A DNA stretch of 40,164 bases from Mycogone perniciosa (Eukaryota; Ascomycota; Sordariomycetes; Hypocreales; Hypocreaceae): positions 1 through 40,164 of the forward strand of contig JAOALB010000060.1 of assembly GCA_025331125.1 (NCBI GenBank), given 5' to 3'. The notes under the pieces were generated by a model, which ran no database searches, had not been told where the DNA came from, and saw only the letters and a program-made list of their open reading frames with translations. Below, in pieces: positions 1 to 10,321 of this stretch. The number at the start of each line of letters is the position of its first letter. Within the stretch, counting starts at the first letter, position 1. Position numbers and translations under genes: made by a program.

Positions 1-39
<39 letters not shown>
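1..39. repeat. Poly-C homopolymer at window edge
   Basis: The first 39 bases are all C, followed abruptly by ordinary sequence. This is not the fungal telomere repeat (CCCTAA units). It could be a real homopolymer or a contig-end artefact; the sequence alone cannot decide. Confidence 0.9.
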
Positions 40-40
<1 letters not shown>

Positions 41-258
41 AGAAAACACATGCCTCACAGAGCCTTATAGCTCTTTTTCATGCAGATCGTTTACTTGGAC
101 ATGTAAAGGCGCCTTTAATTGGCGAGTTGTCCCTTAGTTAGCCACAAACAAGAAGTTACTAAGGGGTAAGCCTTGCTTTGTGTACGCATTATGAACACTT
201 GATATCTGTCATCTTCATTATTTTCCTTTGCCAAAATAATATTGTAACTTTGGAAAGA
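40..258. other. Upstream flank of the 259-818 pseudogene, nothing recognised
   Basis: Ordinary composition sequence. Short ORFs on either strand show no recognisable protein. It could hold the former promoter of the pseudogene that starts at 259, but no clear core element is visible. Confidence 0.4.
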
Positions 259-818
259 ATGGCTAAGAAGAAAGCACTGGCAAACAATATCTCGGCCGAG
301 TTCCCAGTCACTATTGAAGGTTTTTTCGCCGATTACCCTCAGTTCGATCATAATCCACACAACGAAACATGGGCCGAGTATTAATACAAGTTCTTCGGTG
401 GAAGACGAACAGCAAGAAAGAAAAGGCAGCCAAAAGCCGCTTTCGAGAGGCTATAGTGCAACAATTCAGTCAACTGTATAGTTTGGATGAAAACAAGCTC
501 GATTCTCTACAGCGTCTTTCTGAGAAGCTAGGTATCTATCCTATACCAGGAAACATAATATCCTGTAAGAAAGTATGGCTGCTACTAGCTGGGAAACGGA
601 AATGACACGCTACTTATGATGCAACTTAGGCAATTCATAAGTTTCATGTTAATATCATGGACTTTATTGACTCAGAACGGACTGGAACCCCGGTTGTGAC
701 GTTTCAAAATCAGAGACAACTCCGCGAGTACACTTTGGAAAGTGGAAAAATATTCCTAAAGAAAGAGGCGAAAGAAAATCCATTATTGAGATATTTGCTT
801 CGACAAATCTTCGTGTAA
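259..818 (+). pseudogene. Broken copy of a conserved uncharacterised fungal protein family, two exons
   Basis: Three pieces in series match a family I recall from many ascomycete genomes. The N-terminus is an ATG at 259 with a Lys-rich start, then the motif EGFFADYPQFDHNP. The middle piece contains AIVQQFSQLY and LQRLSEKLGIYPIP. The C-terminal piece contains HVNIMDFIDSERTG, then YTLESGKIF and LLRYLLRQIF, ending at TAA 816-818. An in-frame stop at 382-384 and a frameshift at about 420-460 break the reading frame. A 57-nt intron fits at 573-629 (GTATGG to TTAG): removing it joins CKK directly to AIHKFHVN in frame, which matches the family spacing. The family's function is unknown to me. The match is from memory of the family pattern, not a search. 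The stop and shift make it a pseudogene unless they are assembly errors. Confidence 0.72.
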
Positions 819-1239
819 TGTGATTACGAGAACAAGAATTGTTGGATAATATATTAGGAGACATCCATCTGTTGGATAGTGTGTATGTATTGAGTCGGAA
901 AACTCCGAGAAGACGAAACGAAGGAAATTGCGATGTGGAACTCAAGGAAGGTCTAAAGCTGTGGGGAAGAGGAACACCACGCGCTCCTCTGGCACTAAAA
1001 ATTGGCTGGCTAGGAAACTATCAGCGATACGGTTCGGGAGACATCAGCAGAAGAAAAAAAGAGAGATGGAATTTAGGTAGCTTTCTGACCCATATCGTGA
1101 AAATGACTGCTGACTACACACTCCGCTATACACAACACCATCCTTATTAAACAACGACAGTCTAAAGCCGTATTCACCCTGTGTTCAGCGTCATATCCTC
1201 AGCAGCCAGAGTCCAGGGTGGGCCTCTCATCAAGTAGGA
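819..1239. other. Unassigned stretch between pseudogene and LINE relic
   Basis: A 103-codon plus-strand ORF at 839-1150 has no recognisable motif and an unusual Arg/Lys-rich composition; I do not support it as a gene. No repeat or RNA gene is visible. The left end of the LINE relic may lie anywhere in the last 60 bases or so. Confidence 0.4.
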
Positions 1240-1885
1240 GTCGCTCCGCACGCAGCAAGATATAATAAACAAATTGAGTCAAAAGATGGAAGAGGATAGG
1301 AAACAGATGGCCGAGGAGCTGAAACAGGTCCGCGAGCAGCTTAAAGCTATTACAGCAAACGCAAACAACGCGGCAAAGGCCCCACTTTTCACATATACAG
1401 ACGCAGCGCATACATCGCTACCACCACAACTAACCAGGAATAATATAAACTCGCCAAACAATCAAGGATAACCTAATAGGCCTCATACACTGTACTGCAT
1501 AATCGATATCTTAAGAGTATAAGGCAAAGTAAGCGACCGATTAACAGCAGGTGCGATCCGCTCTATAGTTAAAGATGGAGTTTATACTAAGCGAAACGAC
1601 CCCTTATAGCGATACTGTAAGGTAACTCAGAATCTAAAGAACCTACACTGTATTAAGATTGCCTGCAGAGATAAAAAGGAATATAAGGAAGTTAAAAGGG
1701 TACTAAAGGAAAAGGTAGCTTAAAGAGCCAGAGTATTATAAGATAACCTCTACTATATTAAAGTAGATGGCATCCTCTAAGCAGCAGTCTTAAATAAAAA
1801 GGGTAAAGAGCCACCTAGTATAGCAGAAGCCTTTAAAAAAGAAAATAACACCTAAATTGCAAAAGTGGTATAGCTCAGCGATGGC
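1240..1885 (+). pseudogene. RIP-mutated ORF1 (gag-like) of a Tad-type LINE retrotransposon
   Basis: One plus-strand reading frame (the frame of the ATG at 1274) stays readable to about 1885, interrupted only by TAA and TAG codons. It begins with a coiled-coil-like segment (MSQKMEEDRKQMAEELKQVR), followed by a Thr/Ala/Asn-rich linker. Then come motifs typical of the ORF1 protein of fungal Tad/I-clade LINEs: IKIACRDKKEYKEVKRV, then ARVL followed by DNLYYIKVDGI, then AAVLNKKG. The LINE ORF1 protein binds the element RNA. The stop codons sit mostly where glutamine is expected, which is the RIP signature of CAA/CAG to TAA/TAG. Neither the 5' UTR nor ORF2 follows; unrelated sequence begins near 1885. 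It is therefore a truncated relic. Confidence 0.78.
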
Positions 1886-2123
1886 TGCTCCTCAGCGACC
1901 TCTTGACTGATCTCCATTGAGTTGCTCCCGCTCTTGTCCTTCCTAGGCCCTCAATCAACGTACGATCAACCCGAATACACCCGAAGATTCATATCCGAGA
2001 TGAACATCCCAATTCCTGATTCACTCCACCTAGCCTTCATCCTTTCCATCTACAGCAGCCTCATCCAACAAGAAGGTAGGTGTTCTCCAACAATATCGGC
2101 TAGGTATTTGCTCTTCATATAAT
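1886..2123. other. Spacer between LINE relic and hydrolase 3' end
   Basis: Sequence of ordinary composition lying downstream of the minus-strand hydrolase stop. It probably holds the former 3' UTR of that gene. The plus-strand ORF at 1922-2122 has no recognisable motif. No terminator or repeat is evident. Confidence 0.4.
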
Positions 2124-3256
2124 CTATAGATTTTTCTCTAGGAACTGCTGGATCTGCTTGAAAGAGTTGATGCTCGAGGTATGCAACATGAAATCGTGTC
2201 CCGTATTGGGGATGACCTGAGTCTCGAAGGTCGTCGCATTTGGAAGCAAGGCAGCCGAGCTGGCCAGCTGGTCGGCGCATGCGCCGTTTGCGGAGTTGCA
2301 GAAAAGGATGTCATCGCTGCCGGTGATAACGAAGACCTTTCCTCTGTAGTTCGTTGCTGGCTGGAGGCCTCTCCTAAGCTACCGCCCTCACCACAGGTCA
2401 TAACGTCCTGCAGGTGGAAGCTTATGTTGGGGATGATTGGGTCGAAAGATCCGCCGTAGAAGATTTCTTTGTGACCGGTCGCATTGCTGGCGGTGATGTA
2501 GCCCAGGGGGTAACTTTTGAAGCGGTCGAAGAGCAAGGCAGCGGGTTGCATCTGGAGCAACAGCAAGGGGCTAGGGAGAGGCACATGTTCAGACCAACCA
2601 GTCAGAATCATAACATCAGCAAAGTTGGGAGCAAATCGCGCCGCGGCGATGCCGGTGATAGCGCCGTAGGAGTGACCCGTGAATATCACTTTCTGGAAAG
2701 CGATGCCAAGAGGGTTGCTGCCGGAGCGGAGAGAGGCGGAAATGGCATTTATAACAGCGGCCTCTATGGGCATCTGCACAACTGTGTTAGGGTCTGGCAA
2801 AGTCGATTTCCCATGACCGGGCAAGTCGAGGGCCAAGGTAGCATATCCTTGGGACGCAAAGTAGCGCTGGTAAGAGTAGCCCGCAGGCTGAAGGATCGGC
2901 AGACCGAGAGCATCCCAGATGGTGCGGTCACAGGTATTGCCATGTGCCAGAACCTGGATGCTGCTTAGATTTCCTACACCGGCTGGGGCACAGTACTGTG
3001 CGTTGATAGAGAAGGATGCAGATGTAGCAACCTGGCCGACAATACCAACCACGCCTGTGTTCAGCGCGTGGTTGACGAACTCATCGATAGAGGTGGCATT
3101 ATTGGGATCGAAGTCGTTGCCAAAGTCCTCATTGTTTGCAGCGACAGAGACTGGGAACTGAACAATCTTGCAGTTGACTGCTGCTGTTGCTGCTGCCACT
3201 TGCACCAGAGAAGCAGCCGCAAGGGCGGTAATAAGGAAAGAGGACGAGGTGAGCAT
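2124..3256 (-). CDS. Secreted alpha/beta-hydrolase, one frameshift (probable pseudogene or assembly error)
   Basis: The ATG at 3256 opens a 5' frame. It encodes a signal peptide (residues 1 to about 22, MLTSSSFLITALAAASLVQV), then the alpha/beta-hydrolase core: oxyanion region AHGNTCDRTIWD (about 104-115), LDLPGHGKS (about 142-150) and the nucleophile elbow GHSYG (serine near residue 195). After DVMTCGEGG this frame turns into Ser/Arg-rich nonsense and ends at 2138. The true C-terminus continues in another frame from about 2355: NYRGKVFVITGSDDILFC supplies the acid Asp, and NTGHDFMLH supplies the catalytic His. It ends at the stop 2124-2126. A net one-base shift at about 2355-2385 separates the two. 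All triad residues survive. A 44-nt intron (GTTATG to CCAG) would also join the frames, but its donor is poor. This is likely an extracellular esterase or lipase-like enzyme; the substrate is unknown. Composition is normal, with no RIP. Confidence 0.82.
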
Positions 3257-3458
3257 TTCTATCGCTCTCTGGGAGTCTTCCCACTTTTGGTTGCCAGGAA
3301 TGATTCTGCAGATCTGTGGATATAAGAAAGTAAACAGGAAATAGCTGGGGGCATACGATTTTGTTGGAGGAAGAGGACTATTATTGCCAATACCCCATTA
3401 ATGTCCAGAGCTGACAGAGTATATATTTATCGAAGTCTATAGGGTACACAATACTATT
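3257..3458 (-). promoter_or_regulatory. Probable promoter region of the hydrolase gene
   Basis: About 200 bases lie between the hydrolase ATG and the solo LTR. On the minus strand there are TATA-like sequences near 3317-3323 and 3420-3431. Neither is proven to be functional. The short space means the LTR lies within the normal reach of the promoter. Confidence 0.3.
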
Positions 3459-3718
3459 TGTTGGTGGGTAAACCACCGTAAAGTCTCCGGCCACAAGTAA
3501 GACCTAACTGTTGACATCAGCGAAACGATCCACTGCGGCGGCAAGATTCAGGGTTATTGACAGTGACCCCACAGGGACCTTTTATAGAGCGCTTAATAGC
3601 GCCATTTCCTATGTACCTGTTATGTATATAAGGCTGCCTGACCATCCACCGTTTACTCACAGTTTTCAATAAAAGACAGTCCACTCTTTCTATGCTATCT
3701 TATGTCATTTCACCAACA
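3459..3718 (+). mobile_element. Solo LTR, about 260 bp, not RIP-mutated
   Basis: The segment starts TGTTGGTG and ends CACCAACA, a perfect inverted terminal pair with TG...CA ends. The inverted match extends outward to 12 bases on each side (TATTTGTTGGTG from 3455, and its complement to 3722). Inside lie a TATA box (TATATAAGG near 3625) and, downstream, a poly-A signal (AATAAA near 3668), the order expected of U3-R-U5 on the plus strand. No flanking 5-bp direct repeat is visible: CTATT lies on the left and AATAC on the right. About 50 bases downstream, TTGGAATCAGACTTCTAG resembles a copia-type primer-binding region, so this may be a 5' LTR whose element was lost. It lies 203 bp upstream of the hydrolase ATG. 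Confidence 0.68.
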
Positions 3719-4412
3719 AATACAGAATACTTATAGCCTCCTTAATAAAAGATTGCCGGACTTACCAGAATATTGGAATCAGACTTCTAGCGCCAGGGTT
3801 TCATTAGTCGACAGGGGGTGGTTACAACTTGCGGGTAAGTGAGCTCCACAAAACCCTACCCTTAATCACTATCAAGCTTCACCGCCTGTTATTCCATATA
3901 GATACCCAATCACGGGCTGAAGTCAGGGCTACAGAAATTATGATTCCAGTGCATCTTACCAGACTAGGAATATTGCACCCCACCCCACATGCCGGGCCCG
4001 TAGTTTGGTGAAATTCAAAATTAGCGCGGGCCTCTCATTGGTGGGTTGGGGCTCCAGCTGACAGGTTACTATGACGCAACCTAAGGGCATAGAATCCAGA
4101 GGTTATTGGAGAGAGAGAGATTAGGCTAAAAAAAGAGAAGAAAGGAAGAAGAAATAAAGGAGAAGGGAAAAGAGAGGGAATAGGTCTATCTAGTAATTCA
4201 ATCATTTGCAATCCATCTATCAGCCCACTGACTGTTGATCTGTGATTGATAGGCCAGCATTAGGCGGCATATACTCCGTACTCCATATATGGCCTTAATT
4301 ATACTAATCACGCGGCCGATCTGGACCTAAATGCAAGATTACTATTACCTGTACTATACTTCTACGAAGTATGGAGTAGTATAGTTAGTAGCACTCTATA
4401 CTAGCTGGCCTA
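3719..4412. other. Unassigned stretch with purine-rich tract
   Basis: No gene is recognised. At 4109-4186 the plus strand is almost pure A/G (GA-rich microsatellite-like tract). At 4270-4280 and about 4350-4380 there are copies of the CTCCGTAC/GGAGTA-like motif and a short hairpin (ATACTTC, spacer, GAAGTAT). The ORF at 3829-4011 shows no known motif. Confidence 0.45.
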
Positions 4413-4690
4413 TTAAGCGGAGCATGTAGAAGTTCCCCGAATTTCAGTCCTTATGGCCTCTACGAACTCCGCTACTCTGTGGGGGTCAGGGGGGACGATA
4501 AGAGTGCATTGGCCACATAGTTCCCATATTTGCATGAGCTGTGATGTTCTAGGCCGAACGCAGAGTCCTTGACTGGCGAGTCGTGCTCTAGTAACCGTGC
4601 CACACCCCACTTATTCTCAGGTTCGGTTTCCTCCCAGCTCATAAGCTGGTGGTCCCTGGCCACCCAGCCATTTTTCCTAATCTTCAACAC
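4413..4690 (-). pseudogene. Possible broken ORF of unknown function
   Basis: Two overlapping minus-strand frames look more protein-like than random. The first, from 4690, reads LKIRKNGWVARDHQLMSWEE and on to EHHSSCKYGNYVANAL. The second, to 4413, contains WELCGQCTLIVPPDPHRVAE and FVEAIRTEI. A frameshift in the overlap at about 4520-4560 would join them. I do not recognise the family. Either frame alone could be chance. If real, it is the 3' part of a broken host gene next to the transposon relics. Confidence 0.3.
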
Positions 4691-4705
4691 ATATGCCTTA
4701 CTTTC

Positions 4706-5140
4706 TCAATCAAGAAAGCCTCAAATTGTGAAATAGCTATGGAACGGAATATTCAATTAGCTATTAATTACCTTAATGCCAATCCTGGCACTAAGCTTAC
4801 GACTGTTGCTCGTTAATTTAATATACTACATGGCCGTCTGCGAAGTCGTCTTGCCGGCAATCCCCCTCTTACTGGCCGTTAATACACCAATATGAAGCTA
4901 TCGAAACCGGAAAAAAAAGTTATATGTAGCTATATCGATCGTCTCGATAATATCAACCTTGCCGTACACCGGGAGCTTGTGGTTGATGCTGCAAACTACA
5001 TTCTTCATCAGAGGCTCTCATCAGCCTAACAGCCATTATACCAAAATGTGATTATGTAACCTGTTTTTTATCGATAACATTAAAAAGCCATTTATGGCTT
5101 TTATTAAGCTTATGCTAGAGAACAACCTGCCAAGCTTTAT
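4706..5140 (+). pseudogene. Pogo/Fot1-like DNA transposase, N-terminal DNA-binding region, RIP-mutated
   Basis: One plus-strand frame reads MERNIQLAINYLNANPGTKL from 4739, then TTVAR, stop, FNILHGRLRSRLAGNPPLTG, then KLSKPEKKVICSYIDRLDNI and AANYILHQRLSS. This is the pattern of the N-terminal psq-type helix-turn-helix followed by the CENP-B/Tc5-type DNA-binding domain of Tc1/mariner-superfamily pogo transposases. The frame then degrades over the region where the second domain ends (around 5040-5130). Stops are TAA at sites expected to be glutamine or tryptophan/arginine-rich, consistent with RIP. No DDE catalytic domain follows, so this is a fragment. Terminal inverted repeats were not found. 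Confidence 0.75.
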
Positions 5141-5628
5141 ATATAGTAGTAACTATAGCAGGCAGCAATCTAATCTGTGCCTAGAGAGTTTCTAAAGACA
5201 CAAATAGCGGACACTGGTTTCGGCTGCTACTGTATTAATATAATGACTTGGATTACTATTAAATGTCTATACGCAACAAGCAGACAGTCGTTAAAACATG
5301 CAGTCGCAAAGTCGTCTTTCGTTGAATAATATATATTCTTGCGCTACCTGCAGTTTAAGCGACCCTTTAACTCTCCACCAACTTCGATTACATAATACCA
5401 GAAACCGCGCTCCTCTTATAACCTTCTGCTAGGTAATATAATCTAGTTACTGTTTAGTAGGTAAAGAATATACTGCAATAGTCTATCTCTCTCTCTATTA
5501 CTAGTAATAATATCTTTAATATATTCTTTAGCTATTTATTTAAATACCTTTTAATAAGTCTATTATCTTTAATAATAGTTCTAGGAATATACTTTAAGTA
5601 ATTAAAAGATATAACTAGACCTTATTTT
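5141..5628. other. AT-rich left flank of the retrotransposon block
   Basis: No gene is recognised. The A+T content rises towards 5628, which fits RIP spreading outward from the repeat. A (CT)n run lies at about 5487-5500. The last five bases (ATTTT, 5624-5628) form the left target-site duplication of element O. Confidence 0.5.
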
Positions 5629-6014
5629 TGTCACGACCCAACCATATCAAAGACCTGGTTACAGGATCACGGCAGAACGTCGGAACCTCCAACTAATCAC
5701 CAATAAATCATAGCTATAAGCGTAATCCTATAAAAGGGATCACTATACAAAACCATAATCCTAAATCGATAAGATTACTATAATCTAAATAATCTAAATA
5801 TATTTATTATATATCTCCTTTATATATAAGACTAGATAAATTACAATTATTAATATAATTATTTAAATAATTGTTAATAATTACATTTACTAAAACCACC
5901 TATTTTATAGAATTATAACTATATTACCCTGCTTAATATTTATCTTTAACCTTTCTGTTAATATAAACCTATAAACCTTAGTTTATCCGTTAAAAATTAA
6001 CCTAGATTATTATA
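5629..6014 (+). repeat. Left LTR of element O
   Basis: Begins TGTCACGACC and ends GATTATTATA (originally CACA as in the right copy). It pairs with 35062-35444. Its first 100 bases or so retain many C and CpA sites while the rest is AT-rich, so RIP was weaker at the outer edge. Confidence 0.88.
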
Positions 6015-8700
6015 TATTAATAACTTTTATTTAAAAGGCGACTAAAAATCTTAAGCAATACTGTAAATATATCTACTACAGTATCCTCGTCTAATAATCC
6101 TAATACTTTACCCTCTATTCTACCTCTTTATTAAAGGCAAGATAATAATAAAGATAATAATATAAATAAAAGCAAAAATAAAGATAATGTTAATAAAATA
6201 AAATAACTTTATATTTATATAAAAAAAGCCTTTTAATATATAAAAGCTAACTATATAAAATAAAAGTCATACTATTAATATTTAATTATTAAAAACGCTA
6301 GGTTTAATTAAATAATTGATTAATAGCAGGCAACTATTATAAATTTATAGAATTAGGCCCTATTTACTTTAAATTTTATACTAAACCTTAAAGGGAGCTA
6401 ACCTTTAAAGGACTTAAAAGAATCGCTTAAAATATAGGCCTTTAAGCCTTTAAATAAAAGTATTATAGTACTTTAACTATTTTTTACTTAATTATATAAC
6501 TATTTCACCTACTTTTTAACCAGCTTTAATATAAAGATTAATAAAATCCTTTTAACTGTTAAATAACTTAAAGGAAACGCTTGAAAGTAGTTTAAACCTA
6601 CTTAAAGGGATTTCTTTAATAATAAAAGTAAAATCAATAAATAAACCTAGCTTATATTTACGAGCTATAATTAATTTAAAAAAGAATTAAAAAATATCTT
6701 TAATAATATTAATAAAAGAATACTGCCAAAAATAAACTTATAAACTTAATTTAAAAAACAAAATATTTTAACTATACTATATACTTTAAAAGCTATACTT
6801 TTAAAGTTAAAGAAACTTTACTTTTATTAAATAATTTTATAATAGATTTAAATTAAAAGTTAAAGGGAAGCCTATAAGGTTTTTTGTAACAAAGATATTA
6901 TTAAGTTTATTAAAGAATAGATAGATATAAATAATTTACTTTATAAACTTTATTTAAATATAAAAAAAATAGTAATTTAAATAAATTTATAAATATTAAA
7001 GATATATAAATTAAAGTTAAAAGTAATAAAGATATATCGCTAGCTTTAATAATAAAAGAGTTAATTAAATAAATTTAAATGCTATTTAAAAGGGAAAAGT
7101 AAAGGTTATTTATTATAACTATAATAAACTAAAATATATTTTAAAAGACTATAAAGCTTTATAAAAATTAAAAATTAATAGACTTTAAAAGCCTGCGCGA
7201 AAGCTTAAATAAAAAGTTAATATAATTTTAAAAACTATTAATTATATATTATTTGATTAAACTATATACTATAATAATAGCTGCTTTATTTATAAATCCA
7301 GTAAAAACAAAAGCAGATAATATTTAAAATAACTTAAAAAGATATTTATAATAAATTAAAAAGGATATTAATTAAAAATTAAATCTTTAACTTTCAAAGA
7401 TATTTTTAAAGAAAATAAAGCAAATAAATACTTACTAAACTTAAACAGTTTAATAGAACAAAAGCTAAACTCTAGCTATATAAAGTTAAATAAAAATAAT
7501 AGTATTTTAAATAAATAAATAATTACTATAATTAATTATTAATATTTTAATTAAACTACTATAGAAAATAAAAAATAAACTAGTAGCAATAACTTTAATA
7601 ATAAAAATAAAAATAACCCTTTATAATATAAACTATTACTATATAATACTATACCTTTAAAACTAGAAAATATATTACCTATAAATAGTAACTTTAAAGG
7701 TAAATTAAATAAATACTACTTAAATTTAATTAAAAGAGTTACTATAAGTATATAGTAAAATAGGATAAACCTATACCTATATAAATAGTTTTATATATAA
7801 AATAAAGCTAATAATAAAATAGCTATTAAAGCTATATCTATTACTTTAACTATATATAAAAAATCTATATATTACTATATATAAAGAGACTATACTGTAA
7901 ATAACCCTATTTATAAAAAACACTATATTATATTCTAGGTTACTTATATTATATATAGGTATATAATATACTTTTAAGAGAAAGTAAAAGATAATGCATT
8001 TTTAATTGAAATCCTGTTTTACCTTATAAAATAAATATAAAATTATAATATTTTTGAAGAATAAATTATAACTATATAGTATTAAAACCTTAAGATTCTT
8101 ATTATTAAACTAAATACCGAAACTTTAAAAGAATATTATTAACTATAAAAACTTAAAGGATATAAATCTAAAAGATATTATATTTACCGCTAAAAGAAAT
8201 TAATAAAATAGCACTTTTATTATAATAAAAGATTTAAATATAATCGATAATATTACTTAAAGTATAATAGCTTAAAGTATATTATATATAAGTAAAATAA
8301 ATTGTAAGATTAGTATTTGCAATAGGCTAATAATACTTTATATTTATTATTAAACTATATATACTATTAAAAGGATAAATGCACTATTTAATTATAAAAA
8401 AAACTTTAAAAATAATAAATGTAAAAGTATATTAAATATAAATTTACTATAAAAGATAAAGAGATTAATTAAATTATAAAAGAACTGCATTAAAACTAGT
8501 TTAATTTTATTACTTATAAAAAGACTATTTATAATAGGAAAAGAGAATATTTACTTTAAAGAACTTTAATTAACCATAAAATCTATATAAAAAATTAAAA
8601 ATTAAAAAATAATTAATATTATTTATAAAAAGGCTATAAAGTAATAATTAATAAATTATATCTTTTAAAATATTAAATAATAAAAGTAATAATAAAAGTT
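6015..8700 (+). pseudogene. Element O gag region, decayed
   Basis: Follows the left LTR and precedes the protease motif, the usual place of gag. The sequence aligns by eye with element A from 11981 onward, differing mainly by transitions. No frame stays open and no zinc-knuckle can be called safely, so the identity rests on position. Confidence 0.55.
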
Positions 8701-8751
8701 TACTATATTCTAAATTAAAGATAATAGTTAAAGGATATTAATTATATATAT

Positions 8752-10316
8752 TAATAGATAGCGGAGTGATAGGTAATTTTATTGCATTTATAATTATATA
8801 TTGCTTATAATTACTTTAAAAAAAGAAAATTAAACTATATTAACTTTATAAGGCAAAAAGAGGAGCCTTTATATATAATAATAGATAGGTTAAGTAAAAG
8901 ATTAATTATTTTAAATTTAAAATCGCTAAATGTAAAGGAATAGTTCCCTGTAATATAGTAAATATAGATAAATATAATATTATTTTTAATTATTTTTAAT
9001 TACAACGCAATAACTTTAATATCAATTAAGAAAATAGCTAGCTTTATTAATATAATAGTAAAGCTTCTTTAATAATTAAAACTATTAAAAAGGATTTAGC
9101 TGCAAAAAAGAAATCTTAAAATTTAAAACCCTTAAATAAACTAATAAAAGGAATTAAAAAAGTTACCTTTAATTTAATTATAGAAATAATTTACTTAAAA
9201 ATAAAATTTAAGTAAAGTAAAGGAAAAGATAAATAAATTTAAAGAATAATTGCCTTTTTATAAAAAGTATTTAATAATATTAATAAAATATTTAAAATAA
9301 AAAGCTTTAAAATAGTAGTATTATTAAAATAGCTGCAGAATATCCTTAAAGAATACTAGAAATATAATAAATTATTTAAAGAAATATTTAATATAAAACT
9401 ATTAAAATATAGTAAATAAAACTATATAATTAAATTTAAAGATAATAGAAGTACTACTTTCTATAAAGTTTATAATGTAAATAAAAAAGAGCTTAAAAGC
9501 TTATATAACTATTTAAATAATATATTAACTAAAAGATATATTTAACCCTTTTTATTAAAAGTAGGCTATTTTATTATATTTATATTAAAAAAAAAGTAAA
9601 CTATAATTAATTATAGATTACTAATAGTTTAATAATGCTACTATTAAAGACTAAACTCTATTACTATTAATTATAGAATTGCAGAATAAACTATATAAGA
9701 AAAAGTAGTTTATAGCTCTAGATCTTAAAGGCGCTTATAACTTTATTTAAATTAAAAAAGGATATAAATAAATAACTGTATTTTAAATTAAATATAGTTT
9801 ATTTAAATATTTAATTATACCTTTTAATTTTATTAACGCCCCTGTAATATTTTAAAAAATAATTAATAATATATTAAGAAAATACTTTAATATCTTTATA
9901 GTTATTTACGTAAATAATATTTTAATTTTCTTAAATACCTTTAAAGAATATAAAGTATATATTTATAAAGTATTATAAATACTATAAAATACTAAACTAC
10001 TTATAAAATTAAAGAAATATAAATTTTATATATAAAAAGTTACTTTTTTAAAGTATATTATTACCTTTAAATTTTTTTATATAAATCTATTAAAAGTATA
10101 AGCAGTAAAAGAGTAGCCTATACCTATAATAGTCAAAGAAGTTTAAAGCTTTTTAAAACTTATGAACTATTACTAATAATTTATTAAAGGTTATAAAAAT
10201 ATTATATAAACTCTCTATAAACTTACTAAAAAAACTAAAAGTTTTTATAGGCATTAAATATATAAAAAGCCTTTAATAAACTTAAATAGCTTATTTTAAA
10301 AAAACCTGTATTTATT
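8752..10316 (+). pseudogene. Element O pol, 5' part: protease and reverse transcriptase relic
   Basis: The protease active-site motif reads LIDSGVIGNFI at 8751-8783. The reverse transcriptase is readable through stops from about 9600: FIALDLKGAYNFI at about 9712-9750, PFNFINAPVIF around 9825-9855 and YVNNILIF at 9907-9930. The last is the YxDD catalytic box with both aspartates turned to asparagine. The order and spacing match Ty3/gypsy pol. Many TAA/TAG stops replace expected Gln/Trp/Arg codons. The relic is cut at 10321 by insert D and continues at 10909. Confidence 0.83.
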
Positions 10317-10321
10317 ATATT

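Noticed and set aside
1199..1461. Cys-rich minus-strand ORFs at 1199-1411 and 1279-1461
   Set aside because: They are antisense to the LINE ORF1 relic and carry no motif.
2181..3325. Several plus-strand ORFs of 80-184 codons
   Set aside because: They are antisense shadows of the hydrolase gene, which has a signal peptide and a catalytic triad on the minus strand.
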